The notes beneath the pieces were generated by a model. That model did no database searches and was not told the DNA's origin. It saw only the letters and a list, made by a program, of their open reading frames with translations. A DNA stretch of 64,000 nucleotides from Physcomitrium patens (taxonomy: Eukaryota; Streptophyta; Bryopsida; Funariales; Funariaceae), in NCBI RefSeq assembly GCF_000002425.4, contig NC_037270.1:4489915-4553914 (forward strand), written 5' to 3'. The translations under genes and the position numbers were made by a program. Positions 10,382-22,699 of this stretch are shown in pieces (positions within the stretch are counted from its first letter, which is position 1; each line of letters begins with the position of its first letter).

Positions 10382-11679
10382 ATGGCAGGTACGCTTAAAA
10401 AATAAATAATAAATAATAAAAACCTTACATGTATCGGTACATCACGTATGTTATTTGATAAGAGTATTATGGTTTTGAGATTGATAAATTAGCCTTTGAA
10501 ATGTTTAGTCCTAACTAGAAGCAATTTCATGATTCTGATTCAATCGTCCTTGTGTGATCAGATCCTATCAAAGCCGAAGCGTCAGCTGATAGCGCACATG
10601 AAAGTATCACTTCCGTTGTTGTCCAATCTGAGCCAACAGATGCCGCTCGACCCCTTGCGGCGTTAGATGTGAATACTCCTATTGGTGGAGGTAGTCACCG
10701 CAAACGAGCTGTGCAACATGTTTCTACAAGGGCCACGAGAAAAGCTGTTGTTAGTTGGATGATTGAAGATGAGGCCATCAACGGGAAGAAACTGCTCATT
10801 TCACGAGCAGTGAGAGCTTTCCCCGAACATTTTTTTGGAGCCGACAAGTCTAACTTGCAAAAAGCTTCGTGTTGGTGGAAAAGGCGCGATGAAATTCTTG
10901 AAGATAACGACGATGACCATGACCCTGAAGTGACATGCAGGGTTCGAGTTAGTAGTCGTGGTAGCCTCAAGGCTCGAGCAGGGCGCGGACGCAAGCGTGC
11001 TGCAAGGATTATTCGTGCTCCAGTACTTGGAGTTTTAGATGCGAAAAGGGCGAGGCGTGGCCGCGTCACAAATCATGGCAGCAAGAACGGCAAGCGTGCC
11101 TTGCAACATGTTTCCACAATGGCTACGAGAAAGGCTGTTGTGAGCTGGATGATCGAAGATGAAGCTATCCATGGAGAGAAGTGCCTTATTTCACGAACCG
11201 TTAAAGCGTTTCCTGAACACTTCTGCGGGAACGATAAAGCTAATCTAGCGAAAGTTTCGCGATGGTGGAAAGCGCGGGATGAAATCCTGCAGGATGACGA
11301 TGAAGAGGGTGTTACTTCAGATAAGCACAGCTTGGCTCTGATTAACAGTCGTCCCCAGGTGCGATTGAAGGCAAGACCAGGCCGGGGACGCAAGCGAGCT
11401 GCCTGGGTTAGCTGGCTCCACACCCAACTTCTGGAGGAAACTGGGCGACTTCGCAAGATAGGAGTGAAGGTGTCGCCGAAGCTGTTGCAAGAGATTGCCT
11501 GCCATATCCTTCGTATGTCTAATGCAGAATTCAATGAAAAGACACTCGATCCAAAAGACAGCGTTCCTATCGTTCAGAAAATCACCCCCCAGTGGATCCA
11601 AGGGTTTATGAATCGAACAAAGGTTGCCAGGGATCCCGACGTCAAGATGATAACTGACTCGCAACCCGACGTATCATAG
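10382..11679 (+). CDS. Unnamed nuclear-type protein with duplicated W-rich domain, AT-hook-like motifs and CENP-B-like C-terminus
   Basis: Model: join(10382..10388, 10562..11679), 374 residues. A 7-nt first coding exon (ATGGCAG) ends at a GTACGC donor; the acceptor ...GATCAG ends at 10561 and restores the frame (M-A-D-P-I-K). Residues about 50-119 and 180-249 are two copies of one domain (ATRKAVVSWMIEDEAI ... AFPEHF ... WWKxRDEIL). Each copy is followed by a basic AT-hook-like motif (AGRGRKR near residue 145, PGRGRKR near 270). The C-terminal 90 residues (SWLHTQLLEE ... ITPQWIQGFMNRTKV) recall the second half of a CENP-B/Tc5-type helix-turn-helix. The basic motifs suggest DNA binding and a nuclear location; this is inference. 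The family is not recognised by name; a domesticated transposase DNA-binding part is one possibility. Long, intact and of balanced codon use, so probably a living gene. Confidence 0.75.
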
Positions 11680-13150
11680 AATGCTCTATGCTTCTGAAAA
11701 AAATATATATACATATATATATTTAACAAATCCAATGAGCATGGAGTTCTCTATGGCCAGTAAACGCATCAATTCATGTCCAGCACGTGAAAAGTTGTGG
11801 GTCAGGCATGTTTCTAAGAAAGAGGATTCACACATACTTCGGCGTTTTCAGTAGTTGCTACTCGGATGTGAAGGCTTGGGGTTAAGCCGGATGGTCTTCT
11901 CAAACCATGCTTTTCACGTGCAAACCCCGAGCTTCCGGCAAACCGAGGAGTTCTGCAGCACAACAGAAGACGTTGCTGCTTCTCTAATCTAGCCCAAGAT
12001 AGTATCCTGCTCTGTCTACATTGTGTGTATAATGTTACTGGTTGGGTTTGCGGGCTTCGGAGATCTGTTACAGGGCTAGTAAGAATTTTCAGCAGAATGC
12101 AAAAGCATTACTCTGTTCGTTCTCGCTCTACAAGCTTCAGCATTTGTACATTCTAATTCCATGTCATGCATTGACAAGAAAAAGCATTGCCGTCAATTAT
12201 GCACTGAGCTTTGGCTTGTCTTCACATTATCACTCTTTGAAAGTGTTTTAAACATGTTGATGTATGGTTTTGTATTCATTTGAATTCACTACTAAATAAG
12301 TCATGCTTTTTTCTGGGGTTGTACTTGAGAACTGAAGATGACAGTGCAATACACACTTCGGATCACACGTCTTTTGCAATTCTGTGCCAAAGCGCACATT
12401 AACATTTTCATTTTGGTCATGGTATTTGATTATACGAAAAGTTGGCATTGTGAGAAGTCTTCCTTTTTTGCGTTGGTTTGTCATTTTGAAACTCACAAGA
12501 TAAATCGCTGAAGTTCTCGCATTGAATTATTGAATGAATACTTCACGGAATTTGGTCTGTAAACAGAGTATGTGTGTACAAGTTCGTGAATATGTACAAC
12601 TCAACCAAACAAACACGAATTTATGTTGTGGGTGTGCACGGGAATTTGAATAACATAGAATTGATATGTGTTCTCAACTGCAAACTTTACTTTATTCTTA
12701 GCAGTACTGGTGAGATTATAAAAAAATAGGTAACTAAGCAAGGAAACTACTGCAACTTCAATTGAAACGGGGAAACTTGGCGTAGAATTTCGTAGAATTC
12801 GATATCTTGACCCCAGCAATACACAGCACTCTTTTTAATGCGAGGAAAGCTGTTTGGGGTTGAATTTGCCCCTACTAAAGTTTTTCACTTTTTATTTCTG
12901 GGGTTTTTAAGTTGAGTTCTGTGTATTCTTAATTCTGAAAGTTAAATGTAGTATTTCAGAGAAAAATGTATTTAATCTGTAATTAAGATTATTACAAAAT
13001 GAATGTTGATGTATTTAAAAGGAGAAGTAGCTATATTTTGCTCGGTTGGATTGACAGCCTCTGCACGTCTCTGGGTGGGTGCGTGTGGCGGCCTAGGAAA
13101 CCTAACCCTATTTGTCTCCGTATTTAAACCCTTCGCAGAGGCTACATAAG
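11680..13150. other. 3' UTR of the preceding gene and intergenic sequence
   Basis: Directly after the stop there is a short ATATATACATATAT run, then moderate-GC sequence with no persuasive coding frame. Part of it is likely 3' UTR (plant polyadenylation signals are too loose to place). A TATTTAAA box at 13119-13126 may belong to a downstream transcript. Confidence 0.4.
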
Positions 13151-13208
13151 GAATGGATTGTGGATAGAGGATGTGTTTTCAAGTGGAGCCATTGGCTTCG
13201 CTGCATTT

Positions 13209-13421
13209 ATGGTTCTCGTCCTTATCTCTTGGAATGCCCCTGCTTTAGCTATTGCTCCCGGCGTGAAGATGAGAGGAGAGCAGTTTGAGAAGTTACGAGC
13301 GAGAGAGCCTCTGTGTTTGATGGGTCGGTTTTCGGCGCCCGAAATTACTGTTACGGGACGTTGTAGTGATTCCTTTGAATGGTATCACTCTTCTCTGCGG
13401 TTGATGAACGTATTGCTGTAG
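13209..13421 (+). CDS. Possible small secreted protein
   Basis: A 70-residue frame that opens with a signal-peptide-like stretch (MVLVLISWNAPALA) and then a soluble part with two cysteines. The frame is open without ATG from 13158. A TATTTAAA box lies about 90 bp upstream at 13119. No family is recognised, and the first ATG of the inferred transcript (13153) would open a five-codon frame instead. It may be a chance frame or part of a spliced gene. Confidence 0.25.
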   Translation: MVLVLISWNAPALAIAPGVKMRGEQFEKLRAREPLCLMGRFSAPEITVTGRCSDSFEWYHSSLRLMNVLL

Positions 13422-15880
13422 AGGTGCATGAATGCCGCGGCGATTGCTCTTTTCAAATGTCTCGGTGCACGGCGTCGTCCTACGTGACGTGGTCGTTTCA
13501 GATTCCTACAATCGATTTATCATGCCTCGACACTGAATACAACTCAGATTGTTAGAAGGGTAGGCCCCCCTGATCTTTCCTTGCTTTTGTGAATGCTATG
13601 GAAATGCGGATCGTCAATGTTATGTTTTCATGTGGAGCCTTTTTTAGGTCTAGGTTAAAGTCTGGTCGCTACAAGGCAGTGCTCATACTATGATGCATCG
13701 GTTCTGAGTCTTCGCTCTACGTCGCATGGCGACCATGTATAAATATTCTGTGTAGTCGAAGGTCCTCGAGACTGAATGTGTTTGCCCGATGTGTACATGC
13801 CTTCAATTCGTAGAGGTATTAACTCCCGTAGTGATAAAGTGGAGATGAACCCAAATGATGAAGAGAAATCTCTATACCAACTGTCCTGGTTCACAGGGCA
13901 GCTTGTAAAGTGATAGGTCTTATGTCATAGTTACACTGATGGTTCTTCTCCATTTTTTTCTGTCTTGGACGATGATGACACTAATTAAGGTCTCGTTCGC
14001 CTGAAATAACCGTGCTGAGAATCTTAAGTCTGATGTCCGATGCTGCTGTTTCTTAGAATAAGAAGCGGCTCAGCTTGTTTTCATTCTTGTAATATGAATG
14101 GTGTTCGTTCATAACTGGAACTATCTCTATGGTTGCAACTCATCTGAGATGCTGTAACTGATATTGACAGAATTGACTGTACTACCATTGGTTACCAGGA
14201 GTGAATTGGAACCATGAATCACAGAACTAAACTACTCATTCGGATGCTTTGCATCTATGAATAGTGACCATTTCAACTCATTCCACGGGTAAGTTAAATC
14301 CCTGGGACTTTATATATTAGCCTTTCAACAGATTCCACAGAATTGTGAAGAAATCATATTATCCTTTCAACTCGCATGAAGACTGAACTTATCCTCAACA
14401 CTCCGAGTGACAAGCTGATGAAGTGCATTGTAGGCGACACAGCGATAACCTGGTTAATTGTCCCTCAATTTTGAGAATTACTTGGTCAACATCACCGTCA
14501 CTTACCCACACCCAGTCGATAATCCCTTCCAATCGAATGTCGAAGCATAGTTTTTATCGATAGTGTAATAATTCCACTCTATACAACAACAGTACTCTCT
14601 ACTTTAAGTATGCAGAGCAGATAGTGCTATTATCCACATATTAAAGAACCTCATCACAACACATTCCTAAAATGAACAAGTTTGGTTCGAATCACACACT
14701 ACCAGACTGTAGAATAAATTCTTTCAAGTGTAGCAGCTGTTATCTTCCATGCAATAGCATCCACACACCATGCGGGTAGGGAAAGAAACAAACATTGGGA
14801 CAAATCTAATCGCTTACGTCGTCAACAGCAGCAGCAGAGATCTCTACGTAAACGCAACAAGCGACAGACCCAGTCAAGTGTGACATACACCAGCTGCTTC
14901 TACAATGACAATTTGTTTGGCACTAATGAGAAGCAACAAATTGCAGACGGCTGACTATACTAAGTCAGGTGGAGGATTTTACCCTAACTGTGGTCACAAC
15001 CCCCACTCCACCACAACTGTTGATACTGTACTGTGCGAACATCCGCTTTGGTGGTAATGTGCCGTGCGGTGGCATCTTCATGTGTTATCGAGTGGTGCAG
15101 ATCATGAGCAATGTGGCGTTGGGTGGTCGGCGTTCTACAGGGCATTGGCCCCCGAATTCATGGGAAAGGAGTTTGGTGCTGAACTTTTTTGAGGAACAGT
15201 GCCAAAATATAAGGTTTTTATAATAAAAAAGTATCTGAATAATAATGTTAATGAGAAGATGGGTTGAACATGTAACTATTTAAATAAATGTTGATGCAAA
15301 TGTAACGTTAGGCTGTCAGAATGTGGACTTTTGAAAAAGTACATTGCTAACACGCTATCAAATAACTTCATGTGTGCATCTATACAATCTTATGTCTATG
15401 CTTTGAATTGTCACCTGTACACTAAAATGTATCATTGTTTAAGCTTGGTATTGTTATTGTTTACAGCTTAACAAATCTCAAAAACAATTACTCATATTAT
15501 GATGCAATTTTATGACAGCACAAACCAAAATAAATATATTGTTATTTATAACTGTTATTATTTTAACAGTGTTGAATTAATGGCTAGAAGTGAACGTAAA
15601 TAAATATCATCATTGGAGAAAATTTGATGATGACAAGCTTAGCCTCTTTACCACTTCAGATGATCGTAAAATTACAACATAAAAACAAGGAAAATAAAAG
15701 AAAATAAAAGAAACGAAGTGGTGGCACAAGTGCTGATTTAGATTTATTCAACAATTTTATCATGTTTAACAAGTTGATACCATGTTAAATAAAATAAAAA
15801 TCAGGGCCCGTAGTCACAAAAAATTAGTGAATCCAATACTACCACAACAGACTTGTATTAAAATCCACATGTGCCCTTAA
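13422..15880. other. Intergenic, no recognised gene
   Basis: Moderate-GC sequence until about 15190, then more AT-rich. Short open frames lack domains and clear codon bias. A transcribed non-coding region cannot be excluded. Confidence 0.5.
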
Positions 15881-15893
15881 GTAAAGTCCTCTA

Positions 15894-16157
15894 GTGTTGA
15901 GTAAGAACAAGTGTGAACACAGCCCTAGAAAGAATGTGGAGGCTTTCGTAGCAAGCACCATGCCTGATCCCAGACTTACGATAGTGGGTAGGTGTGCTAC
16001 CTTCTACCTGGGGAACGTGAGTGAAGACAGCCCCCTCTTCCACGCAGGCTTCGGGCAAGTTGATGGAACAATATTGATACCCGCTTTGTACCCGCGACAG
16101 GTGCGGCCGGTATTACAGAACGTGATCAAGTGGGTGCGCTTCAGCCACTCTGCTTAG
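15894..16157 (+). pseudogene. Coding-like fragment, possibly an acyltransferase C-terminus
   Basis: An 87-residue frame with protein-like composition and codon use, ending in TAG. The stretch FVASTMPDPRLTIVG followed about 30 residues later by FHAGFGQVDG is faintly similar to the C-terminal part of BAHD acyltransferases (where a DFGWG motif occurs), but the DFGWG residues are not conserved. The frame has no ATG at its start, only an internal one at 15960. It could be the last exon of an unrecognised gene or a gene relic. Confidence 0.25.
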
Positions 16158-17933
16158 AAAGCTACAATTGAGTGCGTAGTAGAAGGGTGGCTGTAGTGCT
16201 CAACTTGGTGAAGAGCTCGCTCTTGGCAGGTGTTAACGTTTTTTGTAGTTGTTGTCGCGCAATTCTCGTCCGCTCTTTCGGGACGCGGCGTTTTTCCGCA
16301 TATCCAATTGTTGGTTGAGGATCATCGATTTCTCGCCCCCTGCATTGGATGGTTTATCTTCCGCTTCTGCCTCAATAATAACGCCTGTACTAACTGTACA
16401 TCTCGTAATCCCCCCCCCCCCCCATGTTATTCGCTCATGGGGTACCAGTGGCCCAAATCGATGCTCCTCCCTTTTCCCGTGATGAGGTTTCGGTAAGATT
16501 TCTTGGCTTTTTGAGTTACGCCGCATCAGACTTGATGGCATGCATTAATTTCGGCCTCCAACTGTGCATGCGTGTGGGTGGACTCGGTTTTTCGGGCTCA
16601 TTCATAAAATTTCGTTTGTGGTACAGTGAACAAAATATGTGGTGTGACAAGGACGGATCGTGATAGTTGGTTGCAATCGTGGACGTGAGTTTGTAGTTCT
16701 TAAATTCTTTCCTTGGACGGTCGGGGTTAGAATACTTGAATAATGCTCTTAGCGTTTGTTTTGATGACCTTGAATGCGCCATAAGTCGCTCCTTCTCCTT
16801 GCTTTAAGACCGAGCTTTCAAATTGGCGTGCATTTAGTTTACTTGACCTTTTACTCTTTTATCAGGTTAGTTAGAGGTCGCTTGGCTGTGATTGGTTCCA
16901 TATTTTTCTCTGATTTCCGAGTGTTAGGCAATGGTGGATGCTTTTCTGTATAATTTCTTGGTCTGAAATCCGTCAACGTTATTCAGTTTATTCCCTGCGT
17001 CGTTACTGTACATTACATGCCTTCCATCTCCCATGACTTGCCTAGGTGGACTTCTTCTTTAATTGCAAATGGAATAATTCTCGTGTTTGAGCCATGCGTT
17101 GATTCTTCTTGATGGTTAGTCGTGAAGAATCACAATCTTCTCGTGGCTTTGCCCCTCAAAATATGTGAGTTATCGTGTCTACAATATCTTGGACGTCAGG
17201 GTTAGAGAAGAATAAGGAAACCAAGGCTTCGCATTCAGCGAGGATTAATCACGAGATTACTGTGGAGAATTCTTGCCGTCACGGCCCGAACTTCTTGCAT
17301 CTGTGGCGTTTGTACGTACTGAATAGGAAGCTTGAAGCACGGTGTGTATCCGTCAGCCGACACAATTGAGTGCTACCGAAGCTTTGTAGCGTGCTGGCGA
17401 CAGAGAGATTGGTTTATCAGGCTTGTTTAAGGGAGTAGTCTTCTTGATACATGCTGCGCATCAGATTCTCGTTTAGTTCTTAGTGCTGACAATAGAGATT
17501 CAAGTCTTTTCGCTGAGATTCTCAGAGATTCTCAACCTTTCCAGTTTATCCTGGGTCATTTCTGTGCAAGGGCGCTCTGGCTTTTCCTCATAATGCATTG
17601 ACGAACAGACGTAGAATGTAGACGCCGCTCAGTCCGGGAAAGTCTGGAATGTGTTGTCTTTGTTGTGACAGTCGTAACTGGGTGCAGCAGATATCTGAGA
17701 TATTCTTGTCTCGATTTAAATTAGCTTGGCGCCTGCTTGTTCCGTGAGTACGGTTGAGGGAATGTGCATTTCGCGCACCTCGGAGACTCGCCAAATTGTT
17801 CCGGTTTAGATTTGAAATTTTGGCTCTACATCAAACCGTCTTCGAAAACAGAGGGCCTGCGCAGCTCTAATCTTGTAATACAGCAGAGGAACGTAGCGTG
17901 TCTTGAATTTAACGTATAGAAATTGCCGCAGGT
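16158..17933 (+). promoter_or_regulatory. Upstream region and probable 5' leader of the carrier gene
   Basis: Moderate-GC sequence with no convincing protein frame. A poly-C run lies at 16410-16423. The sequence TTGCCGCAG directly before GTATG at 17932 looks like a 3' splice site, so the leader of the carrier mRNA is probably spliced and starts within this region. Confidence 0.4.
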
Positions 17934-19424
17934 ATGTCTGCGACGGAGGAGCTTTATCCTCTTCCGGACCGTAGCCAAGTTTTAATCCCGATGGAGTTCT
18001 GGCCGGAGTTTCTTGCGAACACCACCGGGACCGAGTTCCTTGCTGGAGGAATGGGGGGAATGGCAGGAGTTATCGCGGGCCATCCGTTGGATACTGTAAG
18101 AATTCGGTTACAACAGCCGCGGCTAATGGGATCTATGACGCCAACCACTGCGACAGGACTCATTAAGCACATTGTTTCAACCGAGGGGGCTATGGCACTG
18201 TTCAAAGGCATGGCAACACCCCTGGCCACAATAGCCTTTCAGGTTCGCAAATCACTTTTTCTGAGATTTTCCCTCCACGGATGTCTGTGTGCAGAGTTAT
18301 TTTTGCAGCTTGAAGGATCATTCAAAGCATAAAAATATCTATTTCATAAATGTTTATATGAAAATTTCAATAGAACTTATGGACAACTACTTACCTCTTA
18401 TGAATCTTACAGAATGCAGTCGCTTTCCAAGCCTACGCCCTCTTCTCTCGAGCCTTATCTGATCGTACAAGCCAAGAGGCTCTCTCGTATAGGAATGTGG
18501 CTATTGCAGGTATAGCAGCAGGTACCATACAGACGGGCATATTGACGCCTGTAGATTTGATAAAGATAAGATTGCAAATAGCCACGGATCGTCGGGCCCA
18601 AAGGAAAACTTTGCAATCTCCCCAAGCTGGACCGCTTGGACTTGTCCGGAATATTATGCGTAGAGAAGGTATTAAAGGGTTGTATCGCGGCTGGACGGCT
18701 ACGGTAATCCGAGATGCACCTAGCCATGCAGGTAGTACTTTTACTTATCCGCTGAAGTTCACATATGCAATAAATGACAGAATACCATGTTCAGACATGG
18801 CTTGCCATGCACGTCTTGTCATGCGCAATTCTGCGAGGATCTAGCTGTGAGAAGCGACACTGGCTCATCCTTCTAATTTCAGACAGTTTTGTATCATATT
18901 GAATGAATTGCCGTCGATTGTCTTTTTTGGACATATTGAGAAGTTTAACTTGTGAGTTCAGCTCTCAGAGCGCACTTCTCAGAAAAGAACAGCTCATTAT
19001 TTATTTATTAATCAATTTTTGTGTGATTCATTCTGCAGTATATTTCGGGACCTATGAGTACATGCGAGAGCTGCTGCATCCCGGCTGCAGAACGAATGGT
19101 GAAGAGTCCTTATCAACAATGCTCGTGTCTGGAGGTTTGGCCGGATCTCTGAGTTGGTTGTGTTGTTACCCTTTAGACGTTGTAAAATCAAGACTTCAAG
19201 CTCAGTGTGCAGGTGGCGCTCCTCCTCAATATAAAGGTATTATCGACTGCATCCGCACCAGTGCTAGTCAAGAAGGCAATGGAGTGTTTTGGCGTGGCTT
19301 GGGACCTTCATTAGCTAGGGCCTTTTTGGTAAATGGAGCTATCTTTTCTGCATACGAATTGTCCTTACGATATCTTACTCCTCGTTCTCCTAAAGACGAT
19401 CTAGGGTTCCAACCTATGTCGTGA
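17934..19424 (+). CDS. BAC2: Mitochondrial basic amino acid carrier, BAC2-like
   Basis: Model: join(17934..18242, 18413..18731, 19039..19424), 337 residues; intron phases 0 and 1, all GT-AG. It is a mitochondrial carrier (SLC25) of the inner membrane with three repeats; the signature PxDxxK/R occurs at residues 51-56 (PLDTVR), 149-154 (PVDLIK) and 254-259 (PLDVVK). The closest match I know is Arabidopsis BAC2: the opening MEFWPEFLA, TYEYMRELLHPGCR near residue 214 and the end of repeat 3 (FLVNGAIFSAYE) are shared. BAC2 exchanges arginine, ornithine, lysine and related amino acids, so a role in arginine catabolism and proline/urea metabolism under stress is likely. The ATG at 17991 (Met20) aligns with the Arabidopsis start and may be the real one; the 19 extra residues would be a moss extension. 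Gene appears intact. Confidence 0.9.
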
Positions 19425-20215
19425 ATACTGGGCCTTTGGAAATTGTACTGAGAATAGTATAAGGGGTCGTGCGAAGCATGATGAAAGAGATACAACCTTT
19501 TAATTTCGAAATAGTTTGAAGGTGAGTCTATCAGGTGGGTAGCATCAAAGTTGGTTGAATAGTTTTCAGGTTTAGGATATTTCTTGCAATGTACATTAAA
19601 TTTATATTTAATCCTTCAGGACAATGCCTGTCAGAGGATACATCAATACGTGGTTCTAACATTATGCAAGCAATGTGGATCGTATTTTTCATCAGAAGCC
19701 AGGTCTCGTAGCTCTGCTCATGAATCGTGAGAGTGCTCATGTGTACATTGTTTCATACCCTGATAATGAAGAAGAAACAGGTTTTTAACCATTTGATGGT
19801 TTGTATTCCAGAACTCTATTTCTTCGTCCTCATTTGACGTTGAATGTTCTAGATAAGGCTTCGCATCGACGAATGAGTACTTGCCATATGAGTCTGAAGT
19901 GGTTTATTGAACAGTGGCCTTTCGAAGGGTGAAAACTTGCAGCCGACTGCTGCCACTAGAAAGATTGAAATTTTATTTTACAGTATATTTTCACATGAAA
20001 GAGAAGTTTTTTGAAACCTGTGATTTTTTTCTAGAGTAGCAAGTCTCGTAGAACTCGGATCATCCGATGCCCTCGTTGTCTTCACGAGGATTCCCCCAAC
20101 ACTTGAGCAGTATGCAAGTGAGGACCCAGCAATGACCAGAACTCTCCTCTTAAATGCGATTTCTTTTCTGGTTTTCGTCAGCATCTTTCTCCCTTCCTCC
20201 ATCTATTGCGATTAG
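19425..20215 (+). other. 3' UTR of the carrier gene and island edge
   Basis: Moderate-GC sequence after the stop with no coding frame. The gene island ends abruptly at about 20215, where the sequence turns to long A/T runs. Confidence 0.4.
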
Positions 20216-21063
20216 ATCTCATTTTTTTAGGAGATTTATTTGATTATTTTGGATTTGTATTTTTTTTTCAAATGATAAATATGTTAAAAAATAATAATAA
20301 TTGACTCTCTTCTGTAAGACTTGACTGTTAAGTGAATCATTAATAATAATTAGTTGGTTGAGATGAATTTCTTTGATGAATATATTTTTGAAAGAAACTG
20401 CGATTATAAAATACAATATTACTCAACTTGATGATTTATGATCCAACATTTCTTCTACATCAAATTTCTTATAATTATCAGTTTTTAGAAAATAAAATAG
20501 TACTTGTAAAAATAAAATAAAATAAAATTCAATATCAATTTATAAAATACTTTGGTTTTTTTCAAAAATTCAAAGGAAAATATAAATTATAATATATTTC
20601 TCTATAGATATTGGTAATTCTAAATGTTGACTAAAAGATTAACTTGCTTTGAAATAATAAAATAAATCTGACTTTTAATAATCCTATAGTTTATAAAGTT
20701 AATTAGTCTTCTTTCTACTATTTATTTAACCTTAAATTAAACATAGAATTTTGAAAGAATCTCTCTCTTTCTTTCTTTCTTTCTTTCTATAAATATATAT
20801 GTATATATCTATCTATATTAAATTATGATGTTTTTTATTTTGTTACTATTTTATACAAAAGAACATATTATTTTTATGAATCAATCTACTACCAAATGTG
20901 TAATATTAAAAGTGTGTAAGAACAAGTAATTTATAAGTAGATTCTCAAATATTAAATATTACATTTTAATATTAATATTTAGTTGTATATAAATTTCTAT
21001 TTTTTCTTTACAAATAAAATAGAAGCTCTAATATAAAACATTTAAATATCAAACAAATATATA

Positions 21064-21099
<36 letters not shown>

Positions 21100-22128
21100 A
21101 TATGTTCATTGAATGCTATGTGTTTATTTAGTAATTAATATAAATAGGTCTAAAGTTTGTTGGATATTCTCTTAAATAACAATTATACAATTTTAATTCA
21201 CAAATTTTCTTATAATTTTGGTACAACATAAATTATAATTTTTTTTTGGCTTCTTTAGAATTTTGAATGTTTACATTAAATTTTTTTAAATGTTATAAAA
21301 AAAAGACATTCTTGGAGAAAATTTTAAAATATATTTCTTCTAGTATACTTATAAATTGTAGTTTTAAACCATAAAAGGTCTAAATCATTAAGACTAAATA
21401 AACGTTTTATGGTTCTAAATATAATCAAACCATAGTCATTATATAATCATTTATTTACTAAGTTTATTTTTTAAATATATATATGTTAAATTTAAAAAAA
21501 TTTGATAATATACTATAATATTTTAAATATTAATTTAATTTATAAAATATCTTTATTTTATAATTTTATTATAAAAAATTTGTATTGATTGCACCTTGCA
21601 CTAACTACACCATGCTTGGGTCTCTTCTACAAAAACTTATTATGACTTCATTTCTTGCAAATCTTTTAGTAAACTACGCCTTAACTGCCTTCTCTTTTGT
21701 AGATGATAACAAATGTCATTATTTGGCTCATTGATTTGTTTGGCTAGATTTTGGTTTGTTTCTTTCTTTATTTGTTGATATGTTGGTTTGTTTGTTAAGT
21801 GGACATCAATTGTAAAGAATTTGAAAAAAAAGATTTGCATGTAAAAAGTAACATAATGAAAGATTCTACTGAGAATATATACAAGCTTTTTAATTTGTTG
21901 ATGTTTTATTTATTTATTTTTTCTTATTTGTTTGTTTGTTTGTTTGTTTTTGTTTTATTTATTTTTCTTTATCACTTAGAATATTGACTAATATTTTTAA
22001 GAGATATTTTTAAAATAAATAAATATTATTATAGATTTTACATGAATTTCTTTTGTATTATTTTGAATAAATGGACAAATAAAATCAATTGACCTTTCAA
22101 ATCTTTAATATTGATCATTTGTGAATAT
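20216..22128. other. AT-rich intergenic sequence with simple repeats
   Basis: No gene or recognisable transposon protein seen. Contains (TTTC)n at 20766-20788, (TA)n at about 21058-21097 and (TTTG)n at about 21928-21950. Probably degraded repeat DNA of unknown type. Confidence 0.5.
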
Positions 22129-22547
22129 TGTTAATGTAAATAGATAAAAGTAAAATAAGTTACTTTATAGAAGTTATTACCTTAAGTAAGTTACTAATGG
22201 TCAAAGGATTGACTGTTAATATATGAAAAAAGAATCATATGGATATAAGATGAGGTCAAGGATTAAGAGTCAAAATTAAGAAGATAAAGTATCAATTAGA
22301 GAATATTCAAAGATTAAGTAAGAGTAATCAATATTGGACATAGGATATTCTTGTGGTAAGTTAGATACCAAAAGATCCTAGGACCATGTATATAAAAATC
22401 AAAGGGTCGAAGTTTTCTTTTAAAGAAGCAACTACTACCTATAAGTAATAGGTGTTTGAAGTGAGAGACATCTTACTCAATATTCTCTTTGTGTACAATT
22501 TTGTTGATGCTATTTGTTATTGACTTCAAAGTTCTTTTTATTTAATA
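22129..22547 (+). repeat. 5' LTR of the copia element
   Basis: 419 bp starting TGTTAATG and ending TTTAATA. It aligns end to end with the 3' LTR at 26781. The sequence after it, GGTATGGACC, is only a weak match to an initiator-Met primer-binding site. Confidence 0.85.
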
Positions 22548-22699
22548 GGTATGGACCCATTCATCTTTAATTGCAAGTTTTGAAGTTCTTTGGAGTCTTT
22601 CTTGTTTTGAGGAAATTTTATGGTTGTTGGTGATGTTATGATTTGATATCATCTAATTCCACTTTGCATTTAGTTGTTGATGTAGTTTTTCTCTTACTT

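Noticed and set aside
10695..11664. Minus-strand frames of 115-153 codons opposite the W-rich gene
   Set aside because: Antisense shadows of a well-supported plus-strand coding exon.
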